Below are positions 40,720 through 53,178 of a stretch of 60,000 bases of DNA, one piece after another; the stretch's first letter is position 1, and the number at the start of each line of letters is the position of its first letter. The position numbers were made by a program, and so were the translations under genes. Source of the DNA: Owenia fusiformis (lineage: Eukaryota > Annelida > Polychaeta > Sabellida > Oweniidae); NCBI GenBank assembly GCA_903813345.2, contig CAIIXF020000001.1, forward strand, positions 29,813,915 through 29,873,914, given 5' to 3'. The notes under the pieces were generated by a model, which was given only the letters and a program-made list of their open reading frames with translations, was not told where the DNA came from and made no database searches.

Positions 40720-43700
40720 GTAAGGAACTATGTTGCAATATAAAAATTGGCTTTTGAACATGTAGAAATAAAATGTTGAACATGTAGCAAAATCAATTTC
40801 AATAGTTGGGATTCAATATTGAGTCTAAAAGCATTATTCCCATCATCAAATCAAATTTTAATTCAGTGAATGATGCCATCTATAGTCCCAAGGGCCATTA
40901 TCATTTAGATTATTTTTTTGCAAATACATGTATAATTGAAAAATGTCTAAATAAATAGTGAAGTCTGTCTCATAGCTAGCTAAAACACATCTAAGATGTA
41001 TGTATGCCCAGTTTTAACCATAACCTCGTTATTTTTTCATAATTTGATTATTAATGTCTTTTAATCATTACTTAAATATCCTTTCAGGCCTTCCCAGATT
41101 ATTTTGCAAGAAAACATATCTCAACTTTACTTGTGTACTGCCCCAATAAGGAACATGGCTGCCCAGAACAAATACCTTGGAAATCTTTACAAGTAAGTAA
41201 CAAGCGTGATCTGACATTACATGAATTTATTTATATTTTTGGAAAAACCTGTTTTACATGTTCCCCATGAACCTAAGTTAAAATTCTGAAGATTTTCCAA
41301 GTTAGCCTTTATTATATGAGAGAGGAAGCGACACTCTTCATTTGATGCTACTGTACTCTTTGCACATGTATTTGAATTCAGATTGTTCACAGAATGCCTG
41401 GCCAAGCAATTATGATTTCATATTTATATTTTCAGGAACATATGGCAAAATGTGATTATATCAAGATTGAATGCAAAAATGAAGGATGTAGTGAGCTTAT
41501 TCTTGCTAAGAATATGGAGGAACATATGAAAAATCAGTGTATCTTTAGAATTGATAGCTGTCCGAAATGCAAAATGCCAACCCCACATGCACTTATTAAT
41601 GTAAGTTTACATTATGTTCGTGTTAAAATACATTACAAGGAAGAAACAATCCTTTTCTTCAAAGTGATTGATTAATATCATGACATTGTACAAATTGTTT
41701 TCCTAAAAGTAAAGAGTTTGTATTCACTATTCACTATGTTTATTCATATACATGTATAATAGTACTTTCTGTCTCTTAAGAAATTAACAATATTTTCTGC
41801 ATATGTAGCAATTATTTTATGATGTATTATTACAAGACCTATTCCTCTTCAATACATTCATATTTTTGGTGATAATGAAACTGCTTCTAATTCCCACCTT
41901 TTTATGCATTTCTTTGAATAAAATACAATGATTGACAGAATAGTTCCTTACATTCCAAGCAACATTTAGAGTATGACGAAACTCACATACATACCAAGTA
42001 TTAGACTGTCGCCCACCCTGGTGTATGTATCAATGATGTATACCGATGTATAATTACTATATGAAATATATGTTTTGCTTATAGGATCATTTATTAAATC
42101 ATTGTGATGAAGAATTAATAAAATGCCCATATAAATGTGGATTGGAGTTTAAAAGAAGGGAAAAGGAAGCCCATGAGAAAACTTGTACATCTAAACCTAA
42201 AGCCTGTGAATTAAGTTCATTGGGGTGTGATTTTAAGGTAAGAATTGCAGCATTAAAAAATATAGATCAATTAGAATACTTTATATGTAATTTGTACACT
42301 TATAATAGTCAAATCAAGTACTATACCTCTGGAATAATTTTAAGATGATCTAGGATGAAGGAAAGATCTTGTTCTGTCATTTTGGATGATATATGTGAGG
42401 TTTCACACAACAGGTTATATTGCTAAAACATATCTGCAACTGTGTTACATTTTAATTAACTACTATGCATAAATATAGTGAATGCGATACAGATTTCAGA
42501 TACGTTGGGCTAAAAACATTGAGCAAAACCTATCTAGCCCAATGTATTAAAAGACTACAGTACTTACAATGTATTATAAGTTATTGAATGATTTGAAGTG
42601 TAATACAGGATATATTCTGCTCGAGAAATTCTGTATTGGAACGAGACAAAGTGGAGTGCCAATACAAAATTTCGAGACAGAATATATCCTGTATTGCACT
42701 TCAAATCATTCAATAGCGTTTTTATAGTGTGATCTTCTGTATTGCTACTGAGATTGTCCCCTCCGTACCAATATTGGTACAGCACATGAACTGACCAATC
42801 AGAGGGCTTCATTTTACAGATCATACGATATTATATTTTTCAGTTGCATTCTCATTGTCATGATGCACTCACTGCAGACTTGCCATCCTAAAATGAAAAA
42901 TTTTTGGGGAGATTTAAAAAAAAATTGCGGTACTTTTATGGGAGTTTTTTCAAAATGTTTTTGCGGTAAATTTTGAAAAAAAAACCGGAGTTTTTACGGG
43001 AGATTTTGAAAAAACAGGAGTTTTTACGGGAGATTTTTTAAAAAAGGTATTTTTCGCGGTACATCTTAAAAAACGTGACTTTTTACGGAAGATTTCAGAA
43101 AAAACGGGAGTTTTTGCGCTAGGTTCTGAAAAAACGGGAGTTTTTACGGGAGGTTTTGAAAATAAATCTTTGGTCTCATAGCTTGTAAACCATGTGCTGT
43201 AGTAAAGCGCTCTGATAATTGGACTACTTGATCAGCTGACACTGTATCATGTTCCCTTAAAAACATTCGCATTTCCCTACTACAAGCTGCCATGTACTGC
43301 TCTCGAAGTAGAAGATCTTTTAAGGCATCAAATGTTTTCTCTGTTTTTGCTAATTCCATCCATCTTGAAAGATATCTTTCTAATCTACACATGAACTGGG
43401 TCGGTGACTCCTTCAGTTCAGGATGACTAGTGAAAAACTTTTTGCGGAAACCGCTTTCAGTCATTTGATAACATTTAAGGAGTGCTTCCTTGAGCTTTTC
43501 ATAATCATCACCAACTAATTGATTTGTTCTATTGTAAACATTGAGTGCTTCACCAGATAAAAGGTTTCCCAAATACATACAATAGTTTTCCTGTGGCCAG
43601 TTTTGACTAATTGCATACCTTTCCATTCTTTCCAAATATGCATCCATACTATCTTTCTCCTCATTAAAAGGTGGCATTTTCGGTGCCTTGGGAATTTGTT

Positions 43701-46700
43701 TTGATTATTTCAAATAAAAAAACGGGAGTTTTTACGGTAGATTTCTGAAAAACGGGAGTTTTTACTTTAGATTTTGAAAAAAACGGGAGGTTTTACGGTA
43801 GATTTTGAAAGAACGGGAGTTTTTACAGTAGATTTCGGAAAAATGGGAGTTCTTAGGGTAGGTTTCTGAAAAAACGGGTGTTTTTGCGATAGATTTTGAA
43901 AAAAACATGAGTTTTTACGGTAGATTTCTGATCTGTTTAGATTATAGATACAACATTTTATTACTTTGGAAACGAATTGATCAAAGCTAAGTAAAATGTA
44001 TACGTGGCAATCTGCGTGAGGTTCCATTTTTAGGTTTGGTTTTTCGCGCATGAGCATTAAATCCAGCGATTTAATTGGTTGAAATTATTATGACGCATGC
44101 GCAGTTAATAAATTAATAAGAACTTATAATCTAAGATAGATGTCACTTACGTTCATTATTTCACAGCAGTCCCTTCCGATAATGCGCCTTATATTGCTGG
44201 AATATTTTGTTTAGCGCCACATAAAAACAAAATGTATTCTCCCGACAGAAGTATGACAGAATATGAACTGGCCCCCGTTTGTGGACATTTGGTGTGCAAA
44301 CTTATACCGAACTGATCGCAGAAAAGCAATTTGAATCATGGGAATGAAGTACTTTTAAGTTATTTATAAAAGTATCGATTGTGAACCATGAGAGCCAATC
44401 CTTCTTGGAGTAAAAGAAAGAAGCATGCCTGCAATAATCAAGGTCACAAATTTGTCTTTTAAATACGGTAGATTTCGACAGCAAAAACGGAGATTTTACG
44501 GGAGTTATACCAAGAATACGGGAGATTTTACGGGAGTTATACCAAAAAACGGGAGATTTTACGGGAGTTATACCAAGAATACGGGAGATTTTACGGGAGT
44601 TATACCAGAATACGGGAGATTTTACGGGAGATTTCAGCAAAAATACGGGAGATTTTACGGGCACATTTTAAAAAAAAATTACGGGAGATTTTAGTAGAAA
44701 TACGGTACGGGAGTTTACGGGAGTTTTTACGGGAGAAAACGGTACGGGAGTTTGGTATTTTTTACGGAAAAACAAAAAATTTACGGGAGATTCCCGTAAA
44801 AAAACGGGAGGTTGGCAAGTCTGCACTGTATTGTACAGCTGTATTATTTCTTATAACCAATAATTTTTCAGGGCTCACAAGAGGACGTTGAAAAACATGA
44901 ATCCCTGGATAACATTGAACACCTTGGTTTATTCGCTATTAAATTAGAAAATCAGTCACTTGAATCGAAGACGTTAGAAAGACGACTTGAACAAATGCAA
45001 AATGAAAAGCAAATATATGAGAAGGAAATGAAGGACCTCGCTGACCATATGGGGAAATTAGTAAAACAATATAGTGCTATGAATTCTAAAGTTCAAAACA
45101 TTTCGGTAAGTGTTTTACATCAATGAGCTTGATAATTATTAGGAATTTGTGTTTAAAAAAAGTAAATCTCATATCTGGCCTCTTTTGATTATTGAATGGT
45201 AATCAAAGGTCTGTTTTTTACATTTGCTGAGCTCTTTTTTTTTCATTAGGGAACACAGTCTCAGGGTTGAATGGTACTTTTTCATCGACTAATGCATGAA
45301 GCAAGAACTTGTTGATAGTGGTACTTTTATTGATGTAATTGGTCCATACGTCTTAAATATTTCCCATAGTTTATATAAAACAGAAAACCATTTAAACAAC
45401 ATATATCTGAATATCATTGAAAATCATTATTAAAATATATTACCAAAGCTTCACAAAAACTGTAAGGAATACTAACTTCATGTATTTGTATTTTTAAATT
45501 TAGTTAGCAATGGCAAGTCATGCTGAGAAGGTAATATCATTAGAAGATAAATATACATCATTTAAAACTGAGACCGAATCATTGCGGATGGACTCAATGA
45601 ACAGTATGGAACGAAGATTGGTCGCTATTGAGAACAAAGAAGACAGAAGTTATACTTCCACTAGTGGGGAAGGGGGAGCTTCCAAAGAGGCTGTAGGTAA
45701 GCATCATGACTGATCTTTGATTTATGGCACAAAAATAACCCATCATTAAAAATTGACCCAGGTCGTAATCTACCTTTGACCTTCAAAGTTTAGCCTTTTC
45801 TGACCTCTTCAGGTATGTGTAACATTTTGAAATTGTTTTATACTGTGTATTATTACTTGTTTAATTTGTCCAAAAGTACATACAGGTAATTGATCTTTTA
45901 TTAGATCTCTCTAAAGGAGCTTCATTATTCTGAAATATAGTGACAAATGTCAACCTAAATGCCATTTCAATAACTTAATAAAGAAATAATTTTCCCTTGT
46001 CCCAGTTAAAAACTCTATGTTGCCCTTTGAAATCATAACTATTGTCGTTTTCAAATATTGTTCAGGCCTTTTTAAGAAATATAATTCTCTCTATATTTTT
46101 TTTGATAACATGAATATTTTCATTTTATTTTAGATGGTTTGAAAACGCAAGTAAGACAACTTGATAGAATGGTAGGACTCCATGATGTTCGTTTAGCTGA
46201 GGTAGACCTCAGGATGGACTGCAATGACATCACATCTTATGATGGACACATTATCTGGAAGATAACTGGAATTGAACAAAGGAAACGTGATGCCGTGAGC
46301 AGAAAGACCCTTTCACTGTACAGTCCTCCATTCTACACTAGCAAGTATGGCTACAAAATGTGTGGACGTGTTTATCTCAATGGAGATGGTATCGGCAAAG
46401 GCACTCATGTCTCCCTGTTCTTTGTTCTAATGAAGGGAGAATATGACAATGTACTTGAGTTCCCATTTCGCCAAAAGGTTTCCTTCATGATTCTTGATCA
46501 GTCATCCGAGAGGCGTCACCTCCAGGATTCCTTCTACCCAGACCCTAGTAGCACGTCATTCAAGAAGCCAACTGCCAATATGAATGTGGCATCAGGCTGC
46601 CCCCTATTCGTGAGACAAGATGTCCTAGAGAACCAAGGCTATTTGAAAGATGACTGTATTTACATCAAAGTGTCTGCAGACCTCAATGATCCACCTTTAG

Positions 46701-46711
46701 TACCTTTGTGA
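40396..46711 (+). CDS. TRAF3: TRAF3-like adaptor / E3 ligase (7 exons, complete)
   Basis: About 583 residues rebuilt from seven exons; human TRAF3 has 568. Order: low-complexity N-terminus; RING at about residues 54-97 (ICCEC...ACGHRVC...CPGG); TRAF-type zinc fingers across exons 2-4 (residues ~125-250, repeated Cys/His with EHM, NHC and HEKTC); coiled coil across exons 5-6; MATH/TRAF-C domain in exon 7 from about residue 425. MATH motifs typical of TRAF3 are YDGHIIWKI, SLYSPPFYT, YGYKMCGRVYLNGDG, GKGTHVSLFFV, RRHLQDSFYPDP and SSTSFKKPT. TRAF3 proteins bind TNF-receptor-family and innate adaptors at membranes and control NF-kB-inducing kinase and interferon signalling; that role here is inferred from family. 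TRAF5 is the nearest alternative. Junctions are phase 0 except the last (phase 1). The gene is divergent from HPS3, about 9 kb away. Confidence 0.93.
40720..41087 (+). other. TRAF3 intron 1, no feature seen
   Basis: AT-rich; no repeat recognised. Confidence 0.4.
41088..41192 (+). CDS. TRAF3: TRAF3 exon 2: zinc-finger start
   Basis: 35 codons between CTTTCAG and GTAAGT. AFPDYFARKHISTLLVYCPN then GCPEQIPW fits the conserved TRAF3 stretch between the RING and the first zinc finger. Confidence 0.9.
41436..41600 (+). CDS. TRAF3: TRAF3 exon 3: TRAF zinc fingers
   Basis: 55 codons between TTTTCAG and GTAAGT. It has the Cys/His pattern CDYIKIECKNEGCSELI, EEHMKNQC and DSCPKC, as in zf-TRAF repeats. 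Confidence 0.92.
42085..42237 (+). CDS. TRAF3: TRAF3 exon 4: TRAF zinc fingers
   Basis: 51 codons between GCTTATAG and GTAAGA. DHLLNHCDEELIKCPYKCGL then HEKTC and CELSSLGCDFK continue the zinc-finger series. The following 2.6-kb intron is mostly transposon. Confidence 0.92.
42575..42830. mobile_element. Double-hairpin MITE, copy B
   Basis: Matches 4999-5308 but lacks most of the second hairpin; ends CAGATCATACGATA. In TRAF3 intron 4. Confidence 0.7.
42875..44823. mobile_element. TIR element CAGACTTGCCA with ACGGGAG satellite arms, TSD CACTG (copy X1)
   Basis: Ends CAGACTTGCCATCC and the inverse of CAGACTTGCCAACCTCCCG; CACTG directly outside both (42870-42874; 44824-44828). The arms are arrays of about 25-bp units TTTTTACGGGAG...TTTTGAAAA. 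The core 43935-44465 is shared, inverted, with copy X2. A gag fragment occupies 43167-43721. Located in TRAF3 intron 4. Confidence 0.85.
43144..43677 (-). CDS. Captured retroelement Gag fragment (177 codons open)
   Basis: The open frame starts MPPFNEEKDSMDAYLERMER and continues GNLLSGEALNVYNR, PELKESPTQFMCRLERYLSR and SADQVVQLSE. This is the pattern of the capsid region of Gag from Ty3/gypsy- or retrovirus-like elements (related to SCAN/ARC-type domains). Upstream in frame, QIPKAPK precedes the Met, so the true start may be earlier. There is no zinc knuckle, protease, reverse transcriptase or LTR. The last ~12 codons are satellite DNA. It has no splice link to TRAF3. Confidence 0.65.
   Translation of the reverse strand: MPPFNEEKDSMDAYLERMERYAISQNWPQENYCMYLGNLLSGEALNVYNRTNQLVGDDYEKLKEALLKCYQMTESGFRKKFFTSHPELKESPTQFMCRLERYLSRWMELAKTEKTFDALKDLLLREQYMAACSREMRMFLREHDTVSADQVVQLSERFTTAHGLQAMRPKIYFQNLP
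44872..45105 (+). CDS. TRAF3: TRAF3 exon 5: coiled coil
   Basis: 78 codons between TTTTTCAG and GTAAGT. After EKHESLDNIEHLGLF, the segment LESKTLERRLEQMQNEKQIY is a heptad-rich helix expected to trimerise. Confidence 0.9.
45106..45503 (+). other. TRAF3 intron 5, no feature seen
   Basis: AT-rich with a TC-poor interior; nothing recognised. Intron 6 (45697-46133) is likewise plain. Confidence 0.4.
45504..45696 (+). CDS. TRAF3: TRAF3 exon 6: coiled coil and linker
   Basis: 193 nt between TTTAAATTTAG and GTAAGC, phase 0 in and 1 out. HAEKVISLEDKYTSFKTETE continues the coiled coil; a Ser/Gly-rich linker STSGEGGAS follows. Confidence 0.88.
46134..46711 (+). CDS. TRAF3: TRAF3 exon 7: MATH domain and stop
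   Basis: Acceptor TTATTTTAG; the split codon gives DGLKTQVRQLDRM. The MATH domain runs from YDGHIIWKI to DDCIYIKVS, and the protein ends DPPLVPL before TGA. It is the longest conserved block in the window, with no frameshift. Confidence 0.94.
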
Positions 46712-46928
46712 TAAAGGGGCCTGGGAGCACCAAACGACTTTTGAAATGTAATTTCCAATTATGAAGTCTATTTGAGTAAATCCCAGGCAATCGGGCAATT
46801 TAGGAAAAAACTGAAATGCCAAAATATATGGACAATCTCGTGCCAAATTCAAAGAATGCTCATATTACATACTCAGGTGTCGTTTGGTCGCCCCTTTTAC
46901 AGGCTGTCAAACATTGACATAGATATAA

Positions 46929-47622
46929 CATGGGTGTAGCCAGGAGGGGTGTGCTCACATGCCCCACCCCACTAAAAAAGAAAAAAGCAATTTTGTAAAA
47001 TTTCTGAAAAAACATTAACAAATTATAGTTTGAAATGCTTAGAATGCACCATATTCAATGTAAATTTTAATTCCCACATAGCTAGGAAAGGTGTGTCCAA
47101 TACCAGCCAATCAGAACACGCGTTTTCACGTAAATGCATTCCATTATATAACCAACCATTCACCCAAGGTCACTCCTTCTAGATCCTTTTGAAACCAATA
47201 AGTTCATATTTGAATAAAATTGAGTAACATAGCGAATGACAAGCTACATAGTAGGTCAAATGTTAAGTGTTGTATTGTTGTCATGGTGAAAATCCATGAT
47301 ACCGACTGACACAAACATAAAAGACCTTTACTAAAAGGTTTCCTTGAAAATATATTTTTGAGGTAATTTCATACATTTTAAAAGATATTGTATAAAATAT
47401 TTTGCGATGTATGAAAAGAATTTAAGCCAAAGACTCAATGCATTGTGGAATGACCATTCTTTTCAGGTGTTATTTCCTAAAATTAATACTCGTGCAAATT
47501 TTGGAAAGCAACACCTTGGAGGAATGGTCATTGCACTGAGTACAGGGCTTAAATCCTTCAAAAGTTTATACCCCAAATCGCAAAAAAGTGCACCCCCTTA
47601 ACATTTGCTGGCTACGCCCCTG
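46929..47622. mobile_element. TIR element CA(G/T)GGG(C/T)GTAGCCAG, TSD TATAA
   Basis: Left CATGGGTGTAGCCAG and right inverse CAGGGGCGTAGCCAG; TATAA directly outside both ends (46924-46928; 47623-47627). 694 bp, no transposase. Begins 0.2 kb after the TRAF3 stop. Confidence 0.75.
47213..47218 (+). terminator. Possible TRAF3 polyadenylation signal
   Basis: The first AATAAA after the TRAF3 stop codon. It lies inside the TIR element at 46929-47622, so it could be coincidental. Confidence 0.25.
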
Positions 47623-47654
47623 TATAAGCTTCCGTTATTTTCAGCTTCATAGAT

Positions 47655-48345
47655 GTAGGGACCGGGGGTTCAATAGGTTCATACGAACCCCCGGTCAGGA
47701 TTTCCAAAAAATGAATTTGCGGAAATAATCATAACATTTCTACCAGAAACATACTGTGCAATATAATAATGACCAGTAAATTCATATTTGTTATGGTTAA
47801 CACTACAGCCATTTTTGTTAAAAACATAGTATAGATACACTTCTCTCCAAAGGTTTGGCAACCTTAGGCACAGGGTTGAATCGTCTAATTTTGGGAAGAC
47901 AAAGGAGCATGACATTTTACAAAGAAATTTCAGTAATTTCGGATAATTTATTTTTTAACTTCAAAGCTGCTTCTTCTCAGACAAAATAAACCACCTCGGG
48001 CAATGGCTAAATTAATCAATCTTTTGTAGGAATTTGGTTTTAAGTCAGTTCTGGTGGTCCAATACGGAGCTATTGAAAACGACGCAGACATTCTATACTC
48101 CTAAAGATCGTTTTGCTGTAATAACTTTTTAGAACATTTACACGAAGACTTTTTGAAAATACCTGGAATCGTATTAAAACTGATGAAAACCCCTGTTCTT
48201 TCAAATATGTGCATCTCCATTTGTTTTATTTTAAAAATATTAAAAAATATTTCTTGGAAAATCCCCAATGCTGGTAATTAATATTTATTAGTAAAAAATC
48301 ATGCTCTAGGGTCTTCCCAAAATCAAACGATCCCACCACATGTTA
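47655..48345. repeat. Hairpin and inverted-repeat pair
   Basis: ACCGGGGGTTC...GAACCCCCGGT at 47661-47695 is a short hairpin. AATTTTGGGAAGACAAAGGA (47888) is inverted near 48308-48335. Probably one or two decayed elements. Confidence 0.45.
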
Positions 48346-48849
48346 GCTCCCCTTTGGACTTCATGTTAAAACCTCTTTATGTTTGAATTTTTTGTTTATA
48401 TAACCTGCAATGAAAATACTTATGATAAAGTTGGAGATGTACCTTAACTTTATTCCCCATACTGCCATACATCCACATTTTCTCTTAATTGTATAAATAG
48501 GTTAAAACTGATGACTTTGATGAATGTTTTAAAATCGCCGTTCACATGTAAACCAATGCAAAAAAGTGGTTTGAAGTTTGGGGCAAATTAGATTTCAGGA
48601 TATTTATTCTGTAAAAATTCACCACAAAAATATTTTTGCATAGAAAATTGCATTGTCTAAATTTTAAGCAAGTTTCGAAAAGTGTTTAATTTTTTTCTTT
48701 GTGAACATTAAAATTACAAAGCTTCAAAGTCACTTTTAGAAGTCATTTTCACCTCCTATGTTATTTCAACGGGAGAGCTTTCTTGATAGTACATTGTATT
48801 TGGCTTTGGAGACTTATACGTTAGTTGAACGTAAGGAAAGACAGCAATT

Positions 48850-49548
48850 TTTGTTAAAGGCCCTGTACAAAGTTTGAAAGTTTTTGTAAAAAATTATTTC
48901 TGGAAAAAGTTTGTCAGCTTTTTCTTTCACAAATATTCAAATTTCCCACCATTTTTCAAACAAAAGTTGTACTTTTATTCACAAACTTTTCACTATACAG
49001 TGCAAAATACAAATCTTTTGAACACCATTGCGATGACTGAACAAAGGACACATTATTTCAATAATAAAATCGAATGTGCCACTTACATATATGTTTTAAA
49101 TGCATATTAAAAGAATGTCCCACCCTAAATGTCATGATTGTGATGTCACTTAGGATGCAAAGAGATTTCTGTGTCAGTCTCGTCAAATATAAACCAATGT
49201 TGATTGTCCAACTAGGTTAAAAAGAAGAATGTTTGTTTTAAATATTATTACTGTACCATTGGTTTCTATGAGAACTAAGATTTTAAAATGGATTTTCTCT
49301 GAACCATTTTCATGCATGGATGAGTTACTAATTTTTTCGACAAACGCATTTGAGGATATTGCTATTCATTGTTGGGAACTATCGCTTATTAAAGATATGT
49401 GTGACCTTTGAAATTTAGTTTTAAATAATTCACGATTTTTCGAACAAAAGTCCTTCAAAAAACCCTTTTCACGTATCTCATCTTAATAACACAGACTACA
49501 AAATAAACCAAAGTGGTTTAAACTTTATATGGGGCCTTTAGGTAAATT
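48850..49548. mobile_element. TIR element TTAAAGGCCCTGTACAAAGTTT
   Basis: The left TTAAAGGCCCTGTACAAAGT is inverted at AAACTTTATATGGGGCCTTT, with several mismatches. The interior is AT-rich and non-coding. No target duplication was fixed. Confidence 0.5.
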
Positions 49549-50364
49549 TCAAATTCAGAATTCAAATTCAATTGCGAGAAAAATGGATATATTGCAAATG
49601 AGGTCATTTTGTTTTTTCAGCCCTAAAAATATTTTCTTGCAAATTAGAATTCAAGCATAAAGAGGCTTAAACATGTAATCCAATGGGCCGGTGGAGTTCA
49701 GGTGCTGGTGCTAAACTTTTGGAGATAGTGTAAATTGTGTGTATAAATTCAATTTGGTTCGTGTGAGGAACCCTAATGAAGATGGGGGGTTGTAAATAAC
49801 ATAATAAGGAGAACTCCTGGTCACCAAATCCTGGCAACGCCAGTGAGCTTAACCAACTCACGTATCTAAAACCTATTTTTGGGTTTGTATTGCTCTTTGT
49901 ACAATTTTTTTCATTTTTATGTAGGCTAAATATGTTATTTCAAATTTTATTTGAACACATCAAAATATATCACATACCGTACATGTATAACTTGTGGCCA
50001 GTACTATGAAACTCAGCATTATTTACTTTTGAAGTACTTTTTATAATGACATTCTTAAATTCATATTAATTGTGAGATATGTGATGATATTATTGATATT
50101 GTTTGTCACTCTAGATCTTGTAAAATTAGTGTACATGTATTTGTTTTTTTATAGTAATTTTGCTGTGTATTATTTGCTTATCACAGCTTTATGTTAACAC
50201 TTATAAATAATAAATAAATAAATAGCACTAGAAGGGATAGTCATGTTGAAAGTTTTGAATATTTTTTATGCATTCGTCATACCATGTCATGCATAGACCT
50301 ATATGATAAAAGTCCAACACTTCTGACTTTATTTCAGGATATATTTTGTTGATTTTTAAGATAC
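49549..50364. other. Intergenic, AT-rich
   Basis: A short AATA microsatellite near 50205-50222. No gene seen. Confidence 0.4.
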
Positions 50365-51353
50365 GCTGTTAAAAAATCCCATCAAATCCCATCGAACAGC
50401 CATGGCTGGCATTTTTACATAGTATATAGCAAAAATGGCAGCCATTTTTCAAAATGACCACCTTCTACCAAAAGTGTCATTAGACAGTGTGCCATGCCTA
50501 TAGAATTCACATACCAAATATGAACAAAATCGCTCCACTACTTTTTGCGTTATAGTAAAAAAGGATGAAATGGCAGCCATTTTTCAAAATAGCCACCTTC
50601 TACCAAAAGTGTCTTTAGACAGTGTGCCATGCTTATCGTATTCACATACCAAATATGAACAAATTCGCTCCGCTACTTTTCGAGTTATAGTAAAATAGGA
50701 TAAAATGGCAGCCATTTTTCAAAATAGTGGCCATTTTTCAAAATAGTGGCCACCTTCTACCAAAGTTTCATTAGACAGTGTGACATGCTTATAGCATTCA
50801 CATACCAAATATGAACAAAATGGCTCCTCTACTTTTCGAGTTATAGTAAAATATGTTAAAATAAAAATGGCCGCCTTCTAACAAAAGTATCATTAGACGG
50901 TGTGCCATGCTTATACGAGTATACGTAGTATTAACATACAAAATATGAACAAAATCGCTCCACCATTCTTCGAGTTACAGCAAAAATTCTAAAATAGCGA
51001 GTAAATGCCGCCATTTTTCAAGATGGCTGCCATGTGCTTCTACATTTACATTTCTACATCTACATTTCTAGCTTCATTAATGTCCTATATAATTTTTTTA
51101 CATTTAAAACATATTGCTATTAGTTTTACATATTGTACCTAAATTACTGTAAAATTGGCATTAAAATGGCCGCCATTTTTGAATGAGTGGCCATTTTGAA
51201 AATCGGCTTTCGAGCAGAACTTCTACCCCATAGGCCATATGTTTACAAAATATGAACAAAATCGGGCCAACACTATTTGAGTTATTGCCCAGATGGACGG
51301 ACGTACAGACGGAGGCATTCCCTATATCCCTCCGAACTTCGTTCGATGGGATA
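50365..51353. mobile_element. Repeat family with tandem core, copy E3
   Basis: Begins ATCCCATCGAACAGCCATGG and ends CGAACTTCGTTCGATGGGAT. Core units resemble those of E2 (ATATGAACAAAATCGCTCCA). The GGAC tail is nearly lost (51295-51312), unlike the long array of E2. Confidence 0.75.
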
Positions 51354-53178
51354 AAAATATTCATTGAAACATATTACTCACACACTCGCTCAAATATGAA
51401 ACAAAGTTGATTTGCTTTAATATTGAACCAAGAAAAAAAATAGCTCACGTAGAAAAAAGCATTTGTTCAGTGATCATTAGTAGTGCACGCACATGCTAAT
51501 CAAAGTGCATGTTTTTGAATTATTTTGAAATTACTTTTGATTTAAAAGATGGCAACACTTCTATAAAAATGAATGTATCATGTAATTCAAACAACTTCAC
51601 CATCTTTCAATGACATTGATAAGAACTTGATATATAAGGCGTGAAAGATCGAAAAGATTTTTTGATGATTATGTGGTCTGTTTGAGCTGTTGTTGGTGTC
51701 AAATGAAAGAAGTTCTTATCAATACTTGGATATTCTACAAAATTCAAATGTAAGTCTTTATTTTGCCCAAAATCATCGAAAATACGCAAAGTGGGCTCTT
51801 AAGTTTCTCACCTGGACAGATGCTTCTTTGACATTTACACTAGTATGTAATATCTTACATACCTCAGATCTTGAGACCTCTCTCCCAACAATAAGTGATG
51901 CCCCTTTATAATTGCTGATAGAATATCTTACACACCTTGTATATATCTGGAGATCATCTTATGGGCACAGTATTACCCTATTCTCAATAGTTGAAAATCA
52001 ACGGAACAACCAACTGTCAGAATTAACTCAATTTGAGCTTTCCGCCATCAAGGGGAATTCCCATCATGTGAATCTCACCTGTCACATGACTTGAACCTAA
52101 GCAGCCAATCAGATTCAGAGCATTTTTTTTTAATTAATTTCTTCTTTCCAACTGACCCATCTTGCATTTCCAAGGTATGATGTCAGTGAATATCAGGCTG
52201 AAATTTCTGCCCAAATCCCTATTTATTTGTCATAGATTGAGGATTCTGATGAATGAGATATCATCTTATCCAGCCTACATTATGCTAGTTCTTATGTATT
52301 AGGTAAATAGAAGCTGAGCAATCAACCTCATTAGTAGTCAATTAATCTTATAGCTGGGTATTCTTAAAAATAAAACACAGTTCATTCTATTGTGTTGCTA
52401 CCTAAGTGTGGTTTAAAAAGTTATACCATAGGGCAAGAGGATAGAATGACAACAATTTTGCTTGAAATGTTCAAATAATTCATAAAAATAGTAATGATGG
52501 CAACACACATGCTGATAAACAATGAATGGCTTTGCTGCATAAGAATACACCCTACCTAAGCTATTTGAGTTTCAAGAAATTCAATAATTGATGGGAAATC
52601 AGCAGTATCTTCATAAAATAGTTCTGAGATAGATGAATTTAAGATTTTATTATCCCATTGTACAGAGTTTGGGAGATATACAGTAAAGAATGCCCCAGTC
52701 TGTCCATCCATCTGTACCTCAAATACCATTGGCCTGATATTGTATATCAATGCACATTCAGACATATACCCCCTATAATGTATTAGGAGTACAAGTTCAG
52801 CTCAAAAGCCAAATTTGAAATGGTCGCTCCAATTTAGTGATCATTTTGCAATATTTTTGTCACAAATTATAAACATGTAATTTGAATATATTCAGCAAAA
52901 AAAGGTAATAAATGTCCTCAAATTATCAAATTATGACAAGCCTACCAAATGCAGTAAACAACATGACTACTAGTACTAATGTTTTTAGCAAGTCAATGTA
53001 TATATTAAGTTATATATTATCTTTATTACATCATATTAATTCATACATAACACTCTTTCTTTACCTGACCGCCACTTAAAAATAAGACTGTTGAAAAAAC
53101 ATATATTTTGAAAAACTGCTATTTAACATGTTTAATTCCGAGTGAACAAATTAACATAATTACATACTGTAAATTGCA
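51354..53178. other. Intergenic, no gene seen
   Basis: AT-rich. 52590-52700 carries a weak GGAC-family remnant (TTATTATCCCATTGTACAGA). No exon structure is supported. Confidence 0.4.

Noticed and set aside
44302-44694. Frames with SPVFWYNSRKIS / GVIPKNGRFYGS repeats
   Set aside because: They are translations of the ACGGGAG satellite arm of X1 (and similarly X2), not proteins.
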